From: Apteryx mantelli
Lineage: Eukaryota > Chordata > Aves > Apterygiformes > Apterygidae
Reading direction: 5' to 3'
Assembly: GCF_036417845.1 (NCBI RefSeq)
Contig: NC_089982.1
Location: forward strand, 44,727,684-44,791,683
Length of the DNA: 64,000 nucleotides
This document shows, piece by piece, positions 15,001-28,542 of the stretch. The position numbers were made by a program, and so were the translations under genes. How positions within the stretch are numbered: position 1 is the first letter of the stretch; every line of letters begins with the position of its first letter. The notes under the pieces are model-generated. The model was not told where the DNA came from and made no database searches. It worked only from the letters and a program-made list of their open reading frames with translations.

Positions 15001-16350
15001 TCAGAATTGATTTAAGATTGCTATCAGAAGCAACAGTTAACCGAGAAGATCAAGGAGAACTTGCTAATTCTGGGGCCTGCGCAAGGATCCTGAGCCTGCC
15101 CTAGCTCCATGTTGGGATAAGACCTTATGTACACTGTTTCTCCTCTCTGCTTCAGTCTTCAATGAAAGTGAACCCAGCTGTGTGGATTAGGCAGGTGTCC
15201 CAGTATCATTGCTGAGGTCTCAAGGCTATAAAGTCTTCTGTTTAATTTAGATACAGTCTGGGAGTATTAGCCATTAATTAAAGAAAGCTCCTAGTCATAG
15301 CAGCCATGAAGGAAAGCTTGAAAATGTGAACTTAATTGCCCTGATATCGGAAGGCAATTAAAAGTATCCAAAAGGTGTAATTTTTGAGATTTCATGATCT
15401 TTTTTGAGGCACTAGTAATATTTTTCTTGCTAGAGTTTTGATCAGAAATAGATTTTTACTGTTGTTGAGGGTGTCTTTCTGTTTGCCATGCTAAATCTTG
15501 CAGAGATGATGCTTGTCAAACAGATGAATCCTTTGTGTAATTTCATTGACTTCCTGGAGCTTTTCCCAGTGCTATTTCAGGAAAATCTCAAATGGTGCAT
15601 AAATGCATTCCCTGGCTGGAGCTGTCTCTTGTACTGCATGCAAGGAAAAGGTGACTTTAACTTGGCCTTTAAACCTTGGGCTGTTCTAAGAGGTGTGTTG
15701 TACAGTAAGGTTCATGGTATGCATTATAATTCTAATAGTGATGAAGACTGGTGTCACATTATCTGCCTCACAGCACTCAGCCTGAAATGACAGGTCTAGG
15801 ATCCACCTTTAATCCTGTTTTGAGGCTGGTGAAGATGGTTAGCTCACAGCTAGAAACACCCACCTTCTGGAAAGCAGCGAAGGTTTATCCCACAGTGCGC
15901 TCATGCACTTGAATACACTTGAATGTTAAAAAATAATAAAATAAAACAGTTTTATAGTTAAAAGGGATACATTTATTTTACACTTCTCTCTTTCTGTGAA
16001 GGGAACAAAGCACAGTTTTCCCTCTTCTCCTTCCACAAAGGGGAATCTTGTATGTGTTTTCATGTAAAACAAAATAACACCTGCCCCCAACATAGTGAGC
16101 TCCCCTGGACCCCTCAGCTCCACCCGTTGACCCTGAATTGATATACCCATCAGTGATAAACTATTTTTCTCCTCACTTTATATTTTTCCTCACTTTCTTA
16201 ACACCACTTTAGAGACCTGTCAACAAACAGATAAACTACGTAGACATGAGAGAGCATTAACTTCTGGTAGGTGTGTATGGGAATAGGCCACTCTGGACAG
16301 GCTGTGGATGGTAACAACTTGAATTTTGTCTGCCAGAAAGAAATAGTGAA

Positions 16351-16417
16351 CTTGGGAGAGAGGAAAGGAGAGAGAGAGAAAGAGAGAGAGACTGACTGAC
16401 TGACTGACTGACTGACT
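16351..16417. repeat. Compound microsatellite (GA)n then (ACTG)n
   Basis: A purine-rich GA/GGAAA tract (about 16355-16390) runs directly into nearly seven ACTG tetranucleotide units (about 16391-16417). The array is uninterrupted and so probably length-polymorphic. The frames through it read as Ser-Val-Ser-Gln or Ser-Leu runs on the minus strand and are not genes. Confidence 0.9.
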
Positions 16418-18149
16418 CTACCGCAAGAAGAAATGCCTGACCCCCTCTGTTCTCCCAAGTCATCTGTATTGGACTTGACAAGTATAGTACAAAAGAGCTT
16501 GGTCCAGGTGTGAGAATGAGAGTATGTGAATAGAGAGAGTCATCATTGAGGTAAAGGGCAAGGTTTACAGAAGGAAATGTGATGAACCAGTTAGTTTTTA
16601 ACATCTTTGGCTTAAGCTATTGGCTGATGGTGAAATATGTTGGTTGAATATTTTATTCACTGGAAAATAATGCTGATTTAAGTTGAGCAAAACTATTTGT
16701 GAATTCAACAATTTGGTCAAGAAACCCTATCAGAAATTCATATTTCATATTTTCATATTTTCCCCCAAAGTTGAAGTATTTTGACTTGATTTTTTTTTCA
16801 TTAAGTGCTTCAGATTTCCAGTTTAGAACATTTTATATCTAAATACATTTACTTGTAGTAGCAAGAAAGAATAGCCCTTCCAAGGTGGTGGCACAGTTTA
16901 TAGGGCTCCTTGTTTGTCTGTTTCACTAGAAAAAGAATGAGCAGACACTTCAGGCTGAGGTGTTCAATTTTCTTTGCAGCTATCAGATCAAATAAACAGT
17001 TAGTTTCACAGCTCTAGCTAAAAACTTGCTCTATGGCCCTTATCGGGTGCAGAGAGACAGGGGCAAAGCGGATCAAGAATTGCCTGGATTTCAAGAGGCA
17101 TAGTCAATATCCATATACCTCATCAAAACACAGGTTTTGTTCTTTTTTTTGTCATTCATTTGTATGGGATTGTATTAAGGAATCCTTTTGTTTGTTCAGC
17201 CCCAGTTCAGTGAAATATTATTTAATGCATATCTATTTAAAAATGATTTTCAGATTCCTGGAAATACGTCCTTTAATTGAATTTGTGTTTTTACTTTTAG
17301 TGTTAGTTATCCTGTATTCTAGTTCTAATGTATATCTAATTTTATTTAAAGTTCAGATTTGTCATTTAAAGGTCTTCAGAAAGATTTTTTTCATTCAATA
17401 CAAATTTCATCCTTCTGTGACAAGTTCCAGTTTCTGGCAGTTCAGAGTATGACAAATACAGAGTATGTGGAAGAGCAGGATTGAAAATTAAGTGCTAATT
17501 TTCTGTTATTATGTTGCATTATCAGAGTGATATAGGGTCTGCAGAGAAGACTGGCTTTAGAAAACAATATTCTTCTTTAGGGGTGAGGGAAAAAAAAAGG
17601 CTGATAAAGGACATGCAACTTCTTTTTTTTCCCCAAGACTTCTAATATTAGTGGCAAATGATTACTGGCAATGGCTTTATCTCTAATGCACATCTTCCAC
17701 TACTTAAGGAAAAATGCTACTACTGAAGTGAAATCCATAAAAAGAGATATGTGGGTATCTTACAACAAGTTTTAAACATTTCAGTAAGTTTTCAGTTATC
17801 ATTTTTCTTTGCAATAGTCTGATTGATAAAAAATGTTGATGGCAATCAGTCAAGAACACAATATCTTAGTGCATCAAATGAAATAACAAAGAATTAGTCC
17901 TTCCTTTAGTCTGAGAAGTTATCTTACACATGTAAAATACGAATAATTTCACAGCACTAAATAGAGCTAATCAGTGCAAATGAGAACACCGGGAGTCTTG
18001 AAACATTTAAACAATTTGTGTAGCTACAAAATAAAAAAGACAATTTGTGTTGTATGATACTTTAGGGAAAAAAAATATTGTGCTGAAATTACCTTTGCCC
18101 AGTGTTTCTAAATTCATTCGTTTCTTTGTAATAATGTCGTCATCTTGTT

Positions 18150-18186
18150 ATAAAGACAGCTAATAGAACAGCTAATAAAGACAGCT
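18150..18186. repeat. Short direct repeat, ATAAAGACAGCT twice
   Basis: ATAAAGACAGCT occurs at 18150-18161 and 18175-18186. A third partial copy (AACAGCTAATA) lies between them. It is probably a small replication-slippage product with no evident function. Confidence 0.6.
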
Positions 18187-18365
18187 TTTTTTCCACGGTA
18201 ATAGAATTGAAACATACAATCTTCAACCATTATCACAGTACTCATATTCCAAATTCCTTTTTATTTCCTGTGATGTAAAATAAAAATATCACACATGACA
18301 AATCAAAATATTTAATAACAAACCACCTATAGAAATGAAAGAGTAATATGGATTTGGAAGAGAGA

Positions 18366-18836
18366 CATGGCACTACTGGAGCAAGTCCAGCGAAGGGCTA
18401 CAAAGATGATTAGGGGACTGGAGCATCTCTCTTGTGAGGAAAGGCTGAGAGAGCTGGGCCTGTTTAGCTTGGAGAAGAGAAGGCTGAGAGGAGATCTTAT
18501 CAATGTGTACAAGTATCTGAAGGGAGGGTGTCGAGAGGATGGGACCAGACTCTTTTCAGTGGTGCCCAGCGACAGGACGCGAGGCAACGGGCACAAACTG
18601 AAACACAGACACTTCCATCTGAACATGAGGAAAAACTTTTTCACTGTGAGGGTGACAGAGCACTGGAACAGGTTGCCCAGAGAGGTTGTGGAGTCTCCTT
18701 CTCTGGAGATATTCAAAACACGCCTGGACGCGATCCTGTGCAAGGTGCTCTAGGTGACCCTGCTTGAGCAGGGGGGTTGGACTAGATGATCTCCAGAGGT
18801 CCCTTCCAACCTCAACCATTCCGTGATTCTGTGATT
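18366..18836 (+). mobile_element. CR1 LINE, 5'-truncated young copy with intact 3' end
   Basis: An uninterrupted reading frame (18367-18753) matches the C-terminal end of CR1 ORF2, with blocks such as [47 protein letters not shown] and [19 protein letters not shown]. The frame closes at the TAG (18751-18753) that I take to be the family's normal ORF2 stop. A short 3' UTR follows and ends in the CR1 octamer-type repeat ATTCCGTG ATTCTGTG (18818-18833). The lack of stops over 128 codons and the clean 3' end point to a relatively recent insertion. The copy is severely 5'-truncated, the usual outcome of CR1 target-primed reverse transcription, and so cannot move by itself. No target-site duplication is evident, as is typical for CR1. 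Confidence 0.96.
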
Positions 18837-21800
18837 TACATACTTTTCAATTACTGCTCTTCATAATTCTTTTTTAATGTGGGCAGTTGGAAGGGGAAAA
18901 GTTCATCAGAGATGTGTGATAAGTTAAACATTGGATATAAGTTATTTGGGAAATACCTGGGAAAGCAGTAAGAGCATGGAACTTGCTATGATTTGTTGTA
19001 TGGCGGCAATGCGAAATGACTGTGATTTACTCATTAGTTTCAGAAGGCTGAGAAAATAGGAAAATTAGTAAGAGGATATCAGTTCAAAGAGAGGTCCTTC
19101 TTTGAGTATCTGCACAGTAGCAAATCAATTCAAGTTGCACTACTTTTCCAAATACGGCTGATTTTCTAACAGTTGAATTTCTTACGTCTAAAACATACTG
19201 CTAGCTTTTATATGAATTTGCTTGTCTGTCAGGTCTGATTTTGGCTGAGGTTACAGCTGGTTAACTTGTTTCACTTGTTGATTCTTTGCGGACTTTTTAT
19301 GCTATGTTTGTACAGCTCCTTGCATAATGGAGGTGCTGATGCTTTTTTAGGATTCCTAGATATTATAGTGATAGAAATAAGAAATAAATATTAATGGCAA
19401 CAGTGTCTATGAGAAATTTCTGGTTACTTATTAGAAACTTACTAGAAATGACACCAAAACCAGAACATTTCAAACCATCTCCTGAAAAGTACTACTTTCT
19501 GCCAAATCTCATTGCTATTGTTATATGTAAAACAACTGTTAAGAGCTTGCTTTGGGTCAAATTGAGTTAATATAATATGTAGCTTAATCCGGATGTCATC
19601 TTTGTACTCTTTAATATATTTGCCCATATTTTTAATGATTGGACAAACGATTAGATTGTAAAGGTCAGCATATATTCCTGGGGAATAAATTTAAAAATGC
19701 ATATTTTCCTTGGATTCATAGTTCTGTAGTTGGCTCACAGGTTCTACTCAAATATTTGCTAAGAAATAATAACCATTTTTAACTGTGACTTCAAAAAGCA
19801 TCACATGTAAGTGACTAGGATATCTGAGCAAAGGGAGAAATGCTGAGTGAACAAGTCTAAAAGCTGAGAAATATTTTTCATTTCAGAGCTCTGCTCTCCT
19901 CAGGCATAGTCTGTGTGAACCTCTTTGAGAGAATTATTGAGATTCAGCAGATCTCTGCCATTAATTTCACTCAGGGCAAACAGTCTCCTGCAGAGGCACT
20001 TGGTGTTCTTTTTCCCCTTTTTTAATCTGTCAGGATGCTGTTAAACAACAGGAAACTCAAGCAGCATGGTTAATGCTGATAATGTAATAAACTGCCTATC
20101 AACCCTGCAAGCAATGTATAAATAATTTCTGACTACTTCAGCAAAAAAAAAAAAGTACATATTAAAAAATTATAAGTGTGTTGAAAGGTTGGTGCTGGAT
20201 TTTAGCTAGGGCTGAGTGTCAGCTTGAAATGTGCAGTATTTCTCAAGATGGCAGGGGTCATATGAAATTAAAATGGATTTCATCAGAGAACAAGATTTCA
20301 GGGGCCCATGGAAGCCCCTCACTAAAATTTAGCCACTAACCTGAGTGACAGTGTTGCTTTGATTCCCTTTTATAAAATGGAAGAGTTAATCCCACTTCTA
20401 GTTTCTGTCAGATCATTACTGTCAAGAAGGAGCATAGTTCCACTGGTAAAATCCCTGGAAAGAAATATTTGGGGGTGCAAGGAAAGTATTTGGAATGAAT
20501 GAGATTGCACCAAGATTAAAATATCAAAAAAGAAAAAGAAAAAGATGATGGGGGAAGCTCCACATCCTATTGTGAGATACTCATTCCCATGTGCTATTTC
20601 AAATAAAGCAAATTAAATCCTCCATGTATCAGGAACTGCTTCTTTATGCCCAGAGAATAGGATGGAAACCTTATATAAAGTGTGAAAAAGGGTACACGCT
20701 CTACATTCCTGGTGACTGGTTAAATCCACTTTGGGATGGGGATACTCACACTTGCACTGGGAGGTTGCCCAGGAAGACAGTGAATCTTTTCTTCCTGCTC
20801 TTGCAGCCAGCCCTTGTGCTGACTCACCCTTGGTTGTGGAGAGCCAGACCCAGCTTGGCTCTGCTTAATGCAGCTCTTAGCCAAGAACCACCAGGGCATG
20901 AGTCCACCCAGCAAATGCCTCCACCCAACAGTGGCAGAGCAGAAAGGAACAAACTGACAGAGTGAAGTTTTGGGATATTCCTCTTATGGAGATTACTGTG
21001 CATTGCTTCATGGAGTAGGGAATGATGATGCTTCTCTACATATTAGTCCACCCCCAACCCCACTCTGATTCTGCTAAGGGCATGTTATGAAGTCCTTCCT
21101 TAAATTTGGGTGCTTTGATAAATGCTTTAAAGGGCTCCTGTCCTTGAGTGAGTCTGTGGAAAAACACATACACTTCCAAGGTGAATTAACTTTTTCATGT
21201 AATCTCTGCGGAGTTGGGGACAGAAACCTAGGATCAGCCTTGGACATTTGTGATTGCAGCACAGTAAGGGGAAGTCCTGGCATTTCTGAGTCAAGGGACC
21301 ACATGCAAAATAAAACATTGCTTAATACAAATGGCAGCCATATATGGCCATCAAGTAATTGCTAATATCGTTAGTGAACTTTGCCGTGCATTTTATCTGC
21401 ATTTTCTTTCCTTACATTTTAAGTACAAAACCCTTTTCACGCTTTCAGTGAGATCAGAAATCCTCATGTTGCAATTCCACACATGAAGAAGAAATTACCA
21501 ATCTCCCATATTGTTCTTCCTTATTACAAGGAAGGCAGGACCAGGGAGTTCCAGTCTAAGCAGATTCTGGTGAGTCATTTTTCTCTCTGAGGATTCTGCC
21601 TTGCCCAGTTCTCATCTCTGACTCACTGCAGCTGTAAATGGTGTGGCATATAATTTTCAAAGGGCACATACCAAAACTCTCTTCAGAACAAGTTCATCTA
21701 ATTTTACCACTGATTTCTCTATAAAGTATGTTTTGCTCTATTCTAAATCCCAGTTCCTGGCACTGGCAAATTCTACAGGACTAGGCCACGGTCACAGAAG

Positions 21801-24800
21801 TGTTAGAAGTGTACAAGTATTCCTTAAATAACATTTATTTGTTTATGTAATTCTTTTATGTATATAACAGTGGATTTTTTGACTTCGTTAAAGCTATAAA
21901 ACTTGGATGTAAAGGAAAATTACAGTTTTTCTGTGGCTGAAACAGAACTGTCTACTAGTAATGCTATTGTGCTGTCTGCATTTCATGGAAACTTGTATTT
22001 GATGGATTGATCTTTTTTTAAACTTCACTCATTCTATTTCTAATTATGTACTTAGATTGACATGTGAAATTGGGATCAACTTTTGCTGCCTTGTTGCAAG
22101 CAGAAGCAATATTAGCACCTGAGGTGCTTTCAATGTGACAATATGACACCTGTTTGTCTCTGGATTCTAAGTGCCTCAGCTAAAGGAGAAAATCTAGTAG
22201 AAAACGGTACTGGAGTATATACATAATATCAGGTTAGAGTGATGTAGCTCTTCTGTTTTGATGTGACTGTTCCACTAGCAAAGGATAATTCAAAAGCAGT
22301 CTTGACTTTCTGTGCCTCTATTTTAGGAACTCATAACTTCTCAGAAATTTGTCCTTTGGGCTGAAGTTCCCTACCTTTGGAACTCAAGGATGATTTTCAA
22401 AAATCCAAATCCAAAAAAATGAAAAGCCTAAACAAAGAAGCACAACTTGGTCAGATCACAGAGTTTTTGCAAATACTGTCCCAGATAAGAACAAGTTTCA
22501 GTGGCAGACTGGTAGAAACAACTGATCAGAAACTTCAGCCTTCAAAGGTAGTGACCTTTTCACAAATAGAAAAAAAACCCAGACTTTTCTCTGTAACCCC
22601 CGATACTGCCCTTTAGATACTCAGGCAGATGTTCATATATGGGTATGTGCAACATACACATATGTGCCTGATCTGTTCATGCATGTAGCAAAAGGCAGAA
22701 AGTTCTTCAACAAGATAGATTATGGAAGCGCTCCTAACTCCCAGCCAAGCCAGCCAGTGCTGAGTACTCTGGTAGGAGCCAGGTTCCTCCACATCCCTCA
22801 TGACCCAGAGCAGACCAGGCCCACTCTGGCAAACAGTAACAGCTGGCAGGTGGTCTGGTAAACGTTGTGTTTTCTTTCAATGAAAATTTAGCCAAGCTTA
22901 ACTAAAACAATAGGAAGTGGTACTTTAATCTTAAAAGAAAATGTTACCAACCTTTAAAGAAAAAGAATGATATGTTTGTTACCTTACACACATAAAAGCC
23001 TGAGCTCAGGATATTTTAAGCCTTGATGTTAGACAGGCAAAATTTGACCTGCAAACTGAACATTTGGATTGAAGCTTTGTTGCTTAGACCTAACTCCAGT
23101 TATTAATAGAAATTGAAAGTCATGTCAGTAGTACCTATGATAATAATAATATATCTGCTTTTAAATGACACTTTTCATTGATAGATCACCAAAAAGGTAG
23201 ATATCTTTTTCCTTGTTTTATGGATGGTGACTCCAAGACACAGACAAGTTAGTCACTTCTCAGGCTGTTAGCTCAACTAGTTACAGAGTTTAGGTGTTCT
23301 GAATTCCAGTTCTGTGCTCTGTACTTTGTTCTAATAGAGCTGAAGTATTTCATTTGAGTATTTGTATGTGTTCAAGTAGCACTGGAAAACTCTGAACTGA
23401 TTGTTAAAATGTAAACATTCATCTTGTATAAGCTGGTAATCTATAGCCTTTCTTCTTGAGCAAGGTTAGTATGTATCTCTAGTCACAGTTGCTGCTGAAG
23501 ACAATAACTGTGAGGTACTATAATCTAGAGGGCCACAGAGCTTGAGCACATAGGCAAATTAGGCAAAACCCTTTTCTGCAGGTCATGGAACAAGTGAACA
23601 GCTTAGCTTCTTAGACGTTGCATTGCCAGCAGCTTTAAACTGTACAGAGAGGCTGCCAAAGCTAGTTGATAAAGCCTGTAGCAAAGAATCACTAAGTAGC
23701 ATAATTTGTTTGTCTTCAGTGGAGTTATGCATGCTCCAGCAAAGCTGAATTCAGGCTGTGCTTAATACAGCCAAGTTTGCAATAAGGAAGGAGCCCTTTT
23801 CATTTTAAGCGCAGTTTACATCAAGATAGGTGAGTAAAAGGTAGAATATTAATGAATGAGAGAGCAGTATGACCATCTAGACTGAGTTTCTGCATGCTAC
23901 AGCTAAAGATCCTCTTAAAATAATTTCTACCTCCGCTACTCCATTTCCCTTTGAGCCATTGTATGTCTTTTTAGCAATATATACACTTTTGATCAGGGAT
24001 TTATAGGAATATAAGCCTAGATAAGTTAGTCTGAAATACTGTTTCAAGCTTCAGTATATATCCCTTAAAATCATTGCTGCAATACATATATTGAAACTAA
24101 CAACAAATTAATATGTTTGAGATATATTGTAATGAGAGAGAAAACTTAGGCCCGAAATGCCATGAAAATTTTTGGTTAAGACTAGCAGGACTTAATGTAG
24201 TGTTTAGTATAACTAGTTAATTCTGTCAATCAGTTTACACAAGAGAATGCAGGCCAACTTTTCTGGAATTGTCCTTTTGTAACTATGAATATAGCTTAAC
24301 TCAAAAAAAAAAAATAAAATCTATTAGCTGAGATAGAAGTTATTTTTCTTCACTGCATGGATATATCACCTTCTATTTGTGTATCTCAAAGAATGACATA
24401 AAGGTAGGTACTATTCTTATTAGAACTGGTTGGAAAGACATCATGAGAGACTTTGACTTCGCAGGATTTTGAAAGCTTACCAGTTTTGCCCACTTCTATT
24501 TTGGGAAAAAAAAAGGAAACAAAACAAAACAAGAAAACGTTTGACTAAGTTTTGGCATATTTAGAATAATAGGTTTTGATTTTTTAAAGTTTGAAATTAT
24601 GTCAATTGCTCATTAAATATTTATTATAAAATAACAAAACCTAAAATCAAAGCAAAAGACTTTGATGGAGCAGAAATGAAATTTTTTTTAATTCCCTTTA
24701 AAATTTTTTCTGTGTGTAGAATTTTAAAGTTTTTGAAGGGCTTCTTCCCAATTTGAATTATCACAATCTTCTTTTGGGGCAAACTTCTATTTTCCATACA

Positions 24801-25239
24801 GGTCTAGTCTTTGTTAAACACTTGCAAAAACTCTTTCTCTAGTAGCTACCAAATGGGGAAGCTTGTAGAAGGATTTGCCCAACATAATAATGGCTGCTGG
24901 TAAAGCAAGTCAACCTCTTGATGCCAAAGCCACTTCTCTAAGTATTAGATTTTAGGATGCAGGTCAGATCAATTTAGCACATGTTCTCTTGTAGGGTGCA
25001 CACTTTTTATTGCTTGAATGGTGAAATCATAGCTCTGAAGAGGTTGCTGCCCACCCACCAACCTACCAGCATCTCTCACAAATCATCAAGTTCTTTGTCT
25101 CTTTCTCAAAAGTGAACCAGCAGGTATTGTTGACACTTAAAATTACTGAGTTATAGCTATGTTTTGTTTTTCTAAAAAATACCAGGCTGACATCAAAACC
25201 ACTAGCTTTGAGGTTGTCGGGTTTTTTTGGATGTAAGTA

Positions 25240-25365
25240 TAGGGTATATTGTACATTATATACTATATACACACTGTACTATAAATGGCATAATAGATAT
25301 ATAATGTGGATAATATATATTATAATATTATATACTGTATGTAATGTATATGTAATGTGTATGTT
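25240..25365. repeat. TA-rich low-complexity tract
   Basis: About 125 bp consisting almost wholly of TATA/TAATA/GTA steps, for example ATAATATATATTATAATATT around 25311-25330. The tract is partly self-complementary and likely to extrude or melt easily. The many TATA-like strings inside it are compositional and give no support for a promoter. Confidence 0.7.
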
Positions 25366-28312
25366 CATGCTATACAGAAGTATTTTGTTCCTCACTAATG
25401 GCCAAAGAAAGAGTGGGAACATCACTGAATGGCATGCAGCAGATTGGGGTTCAGTCCTCCTTTCTGCCACGGATGTTCCGTACCTCTTTGGGTAAGCCAT
25501 GTAGAATGCAATCCTATCCTTAGGTATATTTGTGGCAAAACACCCCTCAGATTTAGCAGTGCACAGTCATGCCCTTTATAGTCTTGTGCCTCAACTCCCC
25601 ACCTGTGAAATGGGTATTCTGATTCTTCTTTTTCCCTGCCAATTTTGTTGTCTTGTCTCTTTAGCTCCTAAGTTCTTTGTTGTCTGGAACAGAGCCGATG
25701 ATACTTTATTATGTACGTGCTTGTACTGCACAGCAGGGAAAAGGATCTGAGCTGGGGCTGCACAAATAAATGGAGTAATATGAATAAAAATCATCATCAG
25801 CTGATGTATCAAAGGAAAATAAATAAAATTAGCAAAAGACATGCATGCTTGACAATAGTGCCTTAGAACAACCCTTTTGCTTTAGAATTAGAAGATCTTT
25901 TTTATGATACAGCAGTATATTCTTTATTACCTCTTGGAGCCAGTAATCAGCTGTTGTTTTTGTTTTGCTCAGAGATTAATGTGGGATTCCACCCTTCCAT
26001 GAATATTTTGACTTTGCTGGATTAAGCTTTTGTTTGCTTGAGCAGTTCAACTGACCAAAATAAATTAGCTGCTTTGAGAATACACTCAAAGCAAAGCATT
26101 TTTATATGGTTTCTCTCATAAAAGTTTAATGCAGTGTATAATTAGAAGAGGTTGAGTGCTTCCATTAATTCTGCCAAGTTTTCTCACCCGTATATTCTGA
26201 TAAGCCTAATATTTTGCTGACAGATTGAATCTAGGCCCGATTAAAGATGTATGCAAAGACATATATCATTGACCCCTGAAAAAACATCCCACAGGAAAGG
26301 AAACAAAGCAGGAGGTTTCAGGAAGCTCGGCTGGCATTTGCTGTCCTCTCAGAGTTTTAGGGAAGATGGAGCACTCTGTGGGAATGTCTGGGAATCCCAG
26401 TTATGTGGTTAATGGAGTCCAGCAATGCACAGATCAGCAAGATGTCCCCATGGAATTGATGCCTCTGTTTCTGCAGCAGATTCCTTCCCCTAATAGCAGG
26501 GGCTGGGCAGAAGCCATGGGGTTGCTGCAGTTGTGAAGCAGCAGCAGTAGAAAGAAATTTGCAAGAGTTAATACTGCTGGAGGCATCATTAGTTGCTAAT
26601 GGGGTTTGAGGAGGACAATATTGTGGAGATCCTCTCCTGCTTGAAATCCCATGCAGGCTAATCCCTCTGCTACTTATAATAGTACTGTTGTAAAAGTATG
26701 CATAGCTCTGTTATTACTCCTTCTATTTTGCTTTCCATTTGCTTCTTTTTATTGGAAAGATGGCTAAAATTAGGCTTTCTCAGGAACTGACAGAAAGGTT
26801 TATCCTTAAGATTATGACTTCAGTACTCTGAATAATATGTATAGTTCTGTTACATTTTGTGTTTATACCAGCTTCCAATGAATCTTACAGAGTACTATGT
26901 CTTTTCTTACTGAAATCATTTTAATCGTGTTTCCAGACAGTATTGCTAACTCTGAACAAAGTTAATATAGAGCAAATCAATCAGTAAGTGTGTCTTATAA
27001 TGCTCTCTCCTCCCCTTTTTTAGTGTGAAGTTTCAGTGCAAGATTTCACTAGAATGCATACATTTGCATTTTTTAATACACTAAGCTGCAGTGTAGTCTT
27101 TACTGTAGACACATTCACCTCTGATCATCTCAAGGTGATTTTGTAGTCTCTGTTGGGTAGCCTCGTGTGTACGTGAGTTCTTGATTCTTCAGAACCTGAG
27201 AGAATAGCAGCGTCTTACCTCTCCTTATATCTCTTTAGACTCCTCAGCAAAACAATAGTTCAGTGATTCCTGAGCTAATAAATGGACTGCTACATCAGTT
27301 TATAGCAAAATAAGGACTGCAGAGTGTTAGAAGTAATGAAAGGCAGCTTTTACAACAGATATATATTGTGATTTGACATACATTCCTCCCTCAGAACTGT
27401 TCCTCTCTTCTGTAAATATATATATATGTGTAGCTTTTCCTCCTTAGGTTTGGTTAGTTCAGCACTTGAGTATGAATGCATGGAAGTTGCAAGGCTGTCT
27501 GCCTTTAATAAAAATGTTAATAAACAGGCACTAAACATATGTTTGAATTGTTTCAGTGCTCCTTACTGCTTTCTAAGATGCCTGTCTTGCTCTCTGCCCT
27601 GTCTTCCTCTCTGCACACATAGAGAGATACAGAAGATATAGTGAAAGCTGTTTGCTCTCCACAAGTCATCTTTCTTTGAACATCTTGCCTGCTTTCTCAT
27701 TGCAACAATATAATTTGGTGCTGTACCCACCCATCCAGATTTTCTGAAGGGCTAGGGAAAGAGTAGGCAAGGCTCAAGAATCAACTGTCTGCCTAAGAAA
27801 AAAGTTAGTCACATTTCCCTAGAACAAGTGGAACGTTAACCACAGGCAGACATCCTGTTAGCTGTTTCTGTGAAGTAGGTTTGCAAAATTACTCCAGTGC
27901 TTTTAATTTGTAGCAGAACATCTAGCATGTGGCCTATAATCATCTCTGCTACAGTGCCACTGAAATTAGTCAGGAACGTCAGGAATGAATTTGGCTCCAC
28001 TTTTTGCTGGCCTTTTGTACTTTGTCAAAAAGATTTTCCATTGTCTGTTTCCCAAAACAGTTGTGTCTTTCCATAGAGGGCTGTGTTGAATCCATAGGAG
28101 AGGGAACAGATAACTTAGCATCCACTCCAATTAAAGAATTTTTAGAGGAAAGGAAATCCTACTATGGTGCCTGAGTCACCCAGCTAACTAACATCAGGGA
28201 ACAGCAAAGTGTTCCCACTGTGTGCTGAATTGGTACTTCCTATACTACCATTAAAATCTCTGCTCTTAGGAAAGTGAAAAAATTATTCTGAGTTTCTGGT
28301 TGCCTTCTAATT

Positions 28313-28365
28313 GGCAATATTGCCTTATAAGGCAAATTGCCTTATAATTCTGTTATAAATAACAG
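28313..28365. repeat. Cluster of three perfect palindromes within 53 bp
   Basis: GGCAATATTGCC (28313-28324) is a perfect 12-bp palindrome. TTATAAGGCAA, one base, TTGCCTTATAA (28325-28347) is a perfect inverted repeat with 11-bp arms. CTGTTAT, AA, ATAACAG (28350-28365) is a third with 7-bp arms. The motif TTGCCTTATAA also occurs twice in direct orientation (28320-28330 and 28337-28347). Function is unknown. Confidence 0.8.
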
Positions 28366-28523
28366 AAATTCAGGCTGGAACTCAGAGATACCAGTACTAA
28401 TGCACTTTCTGAACAACTTCTCTTAGGCAACTTTTGTGCACAGAATTTTGTTTTAATAAAAAAAATGAACCAGAAAGCAAAACAAATCAAAAAATTCCCA
28501 AGGCCCTTGTTGTCATGACTGTT

Positions 28524-28542
28524 AAAAAAAAAAAAAAAAAAA
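28524..28542 (+). repeat. Poly(A) run of 19
   Basis: Nineteen consecutive A bases. No retro-copied gene could be recognised upstream, so I treat it as a simple homopolymer tract. Confidence 0.85.

Larger units (their letters stand above)
1811..18365. other. Gene desert, no recognisable gene
   Basis: About 16.5 kb of AT-rich sequence. All open reading frames are short (mostly under 110 codons), lack recognisable domains and have the frequency expected by chance. No tRNA, rRNA or named repeat was seen apart from a hairpin at 3044-3079, a GA/ACTG microsatellite at 16351-16417 and a small repeat at 18150-18186. It presumably lies in the large intergenic space downstream of MFAP3L. Conserved non-coding enhancers may be present but cannot be recognised from one sequence. 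Confidence 0.6.

Noticed and set aside
17033..17452. 139-codon plus-strand frame
   Set aside because: Its Phe/Leu/Ile-rich composition simply mirrors T-rich DNA; there is no domain and no exon context.
18327..18819. Minus-strand frames of 138 and 87 codons and a second plus-strand frame
   Set aside because: They are shadows of the CR1 ORF2 C-terminus, which is the frame matching the family.
25240..25365. Multiple TATA-box-like strings
   Set aside because: They are part of a TA-rich low-complexity tract with no gene in suitable position.
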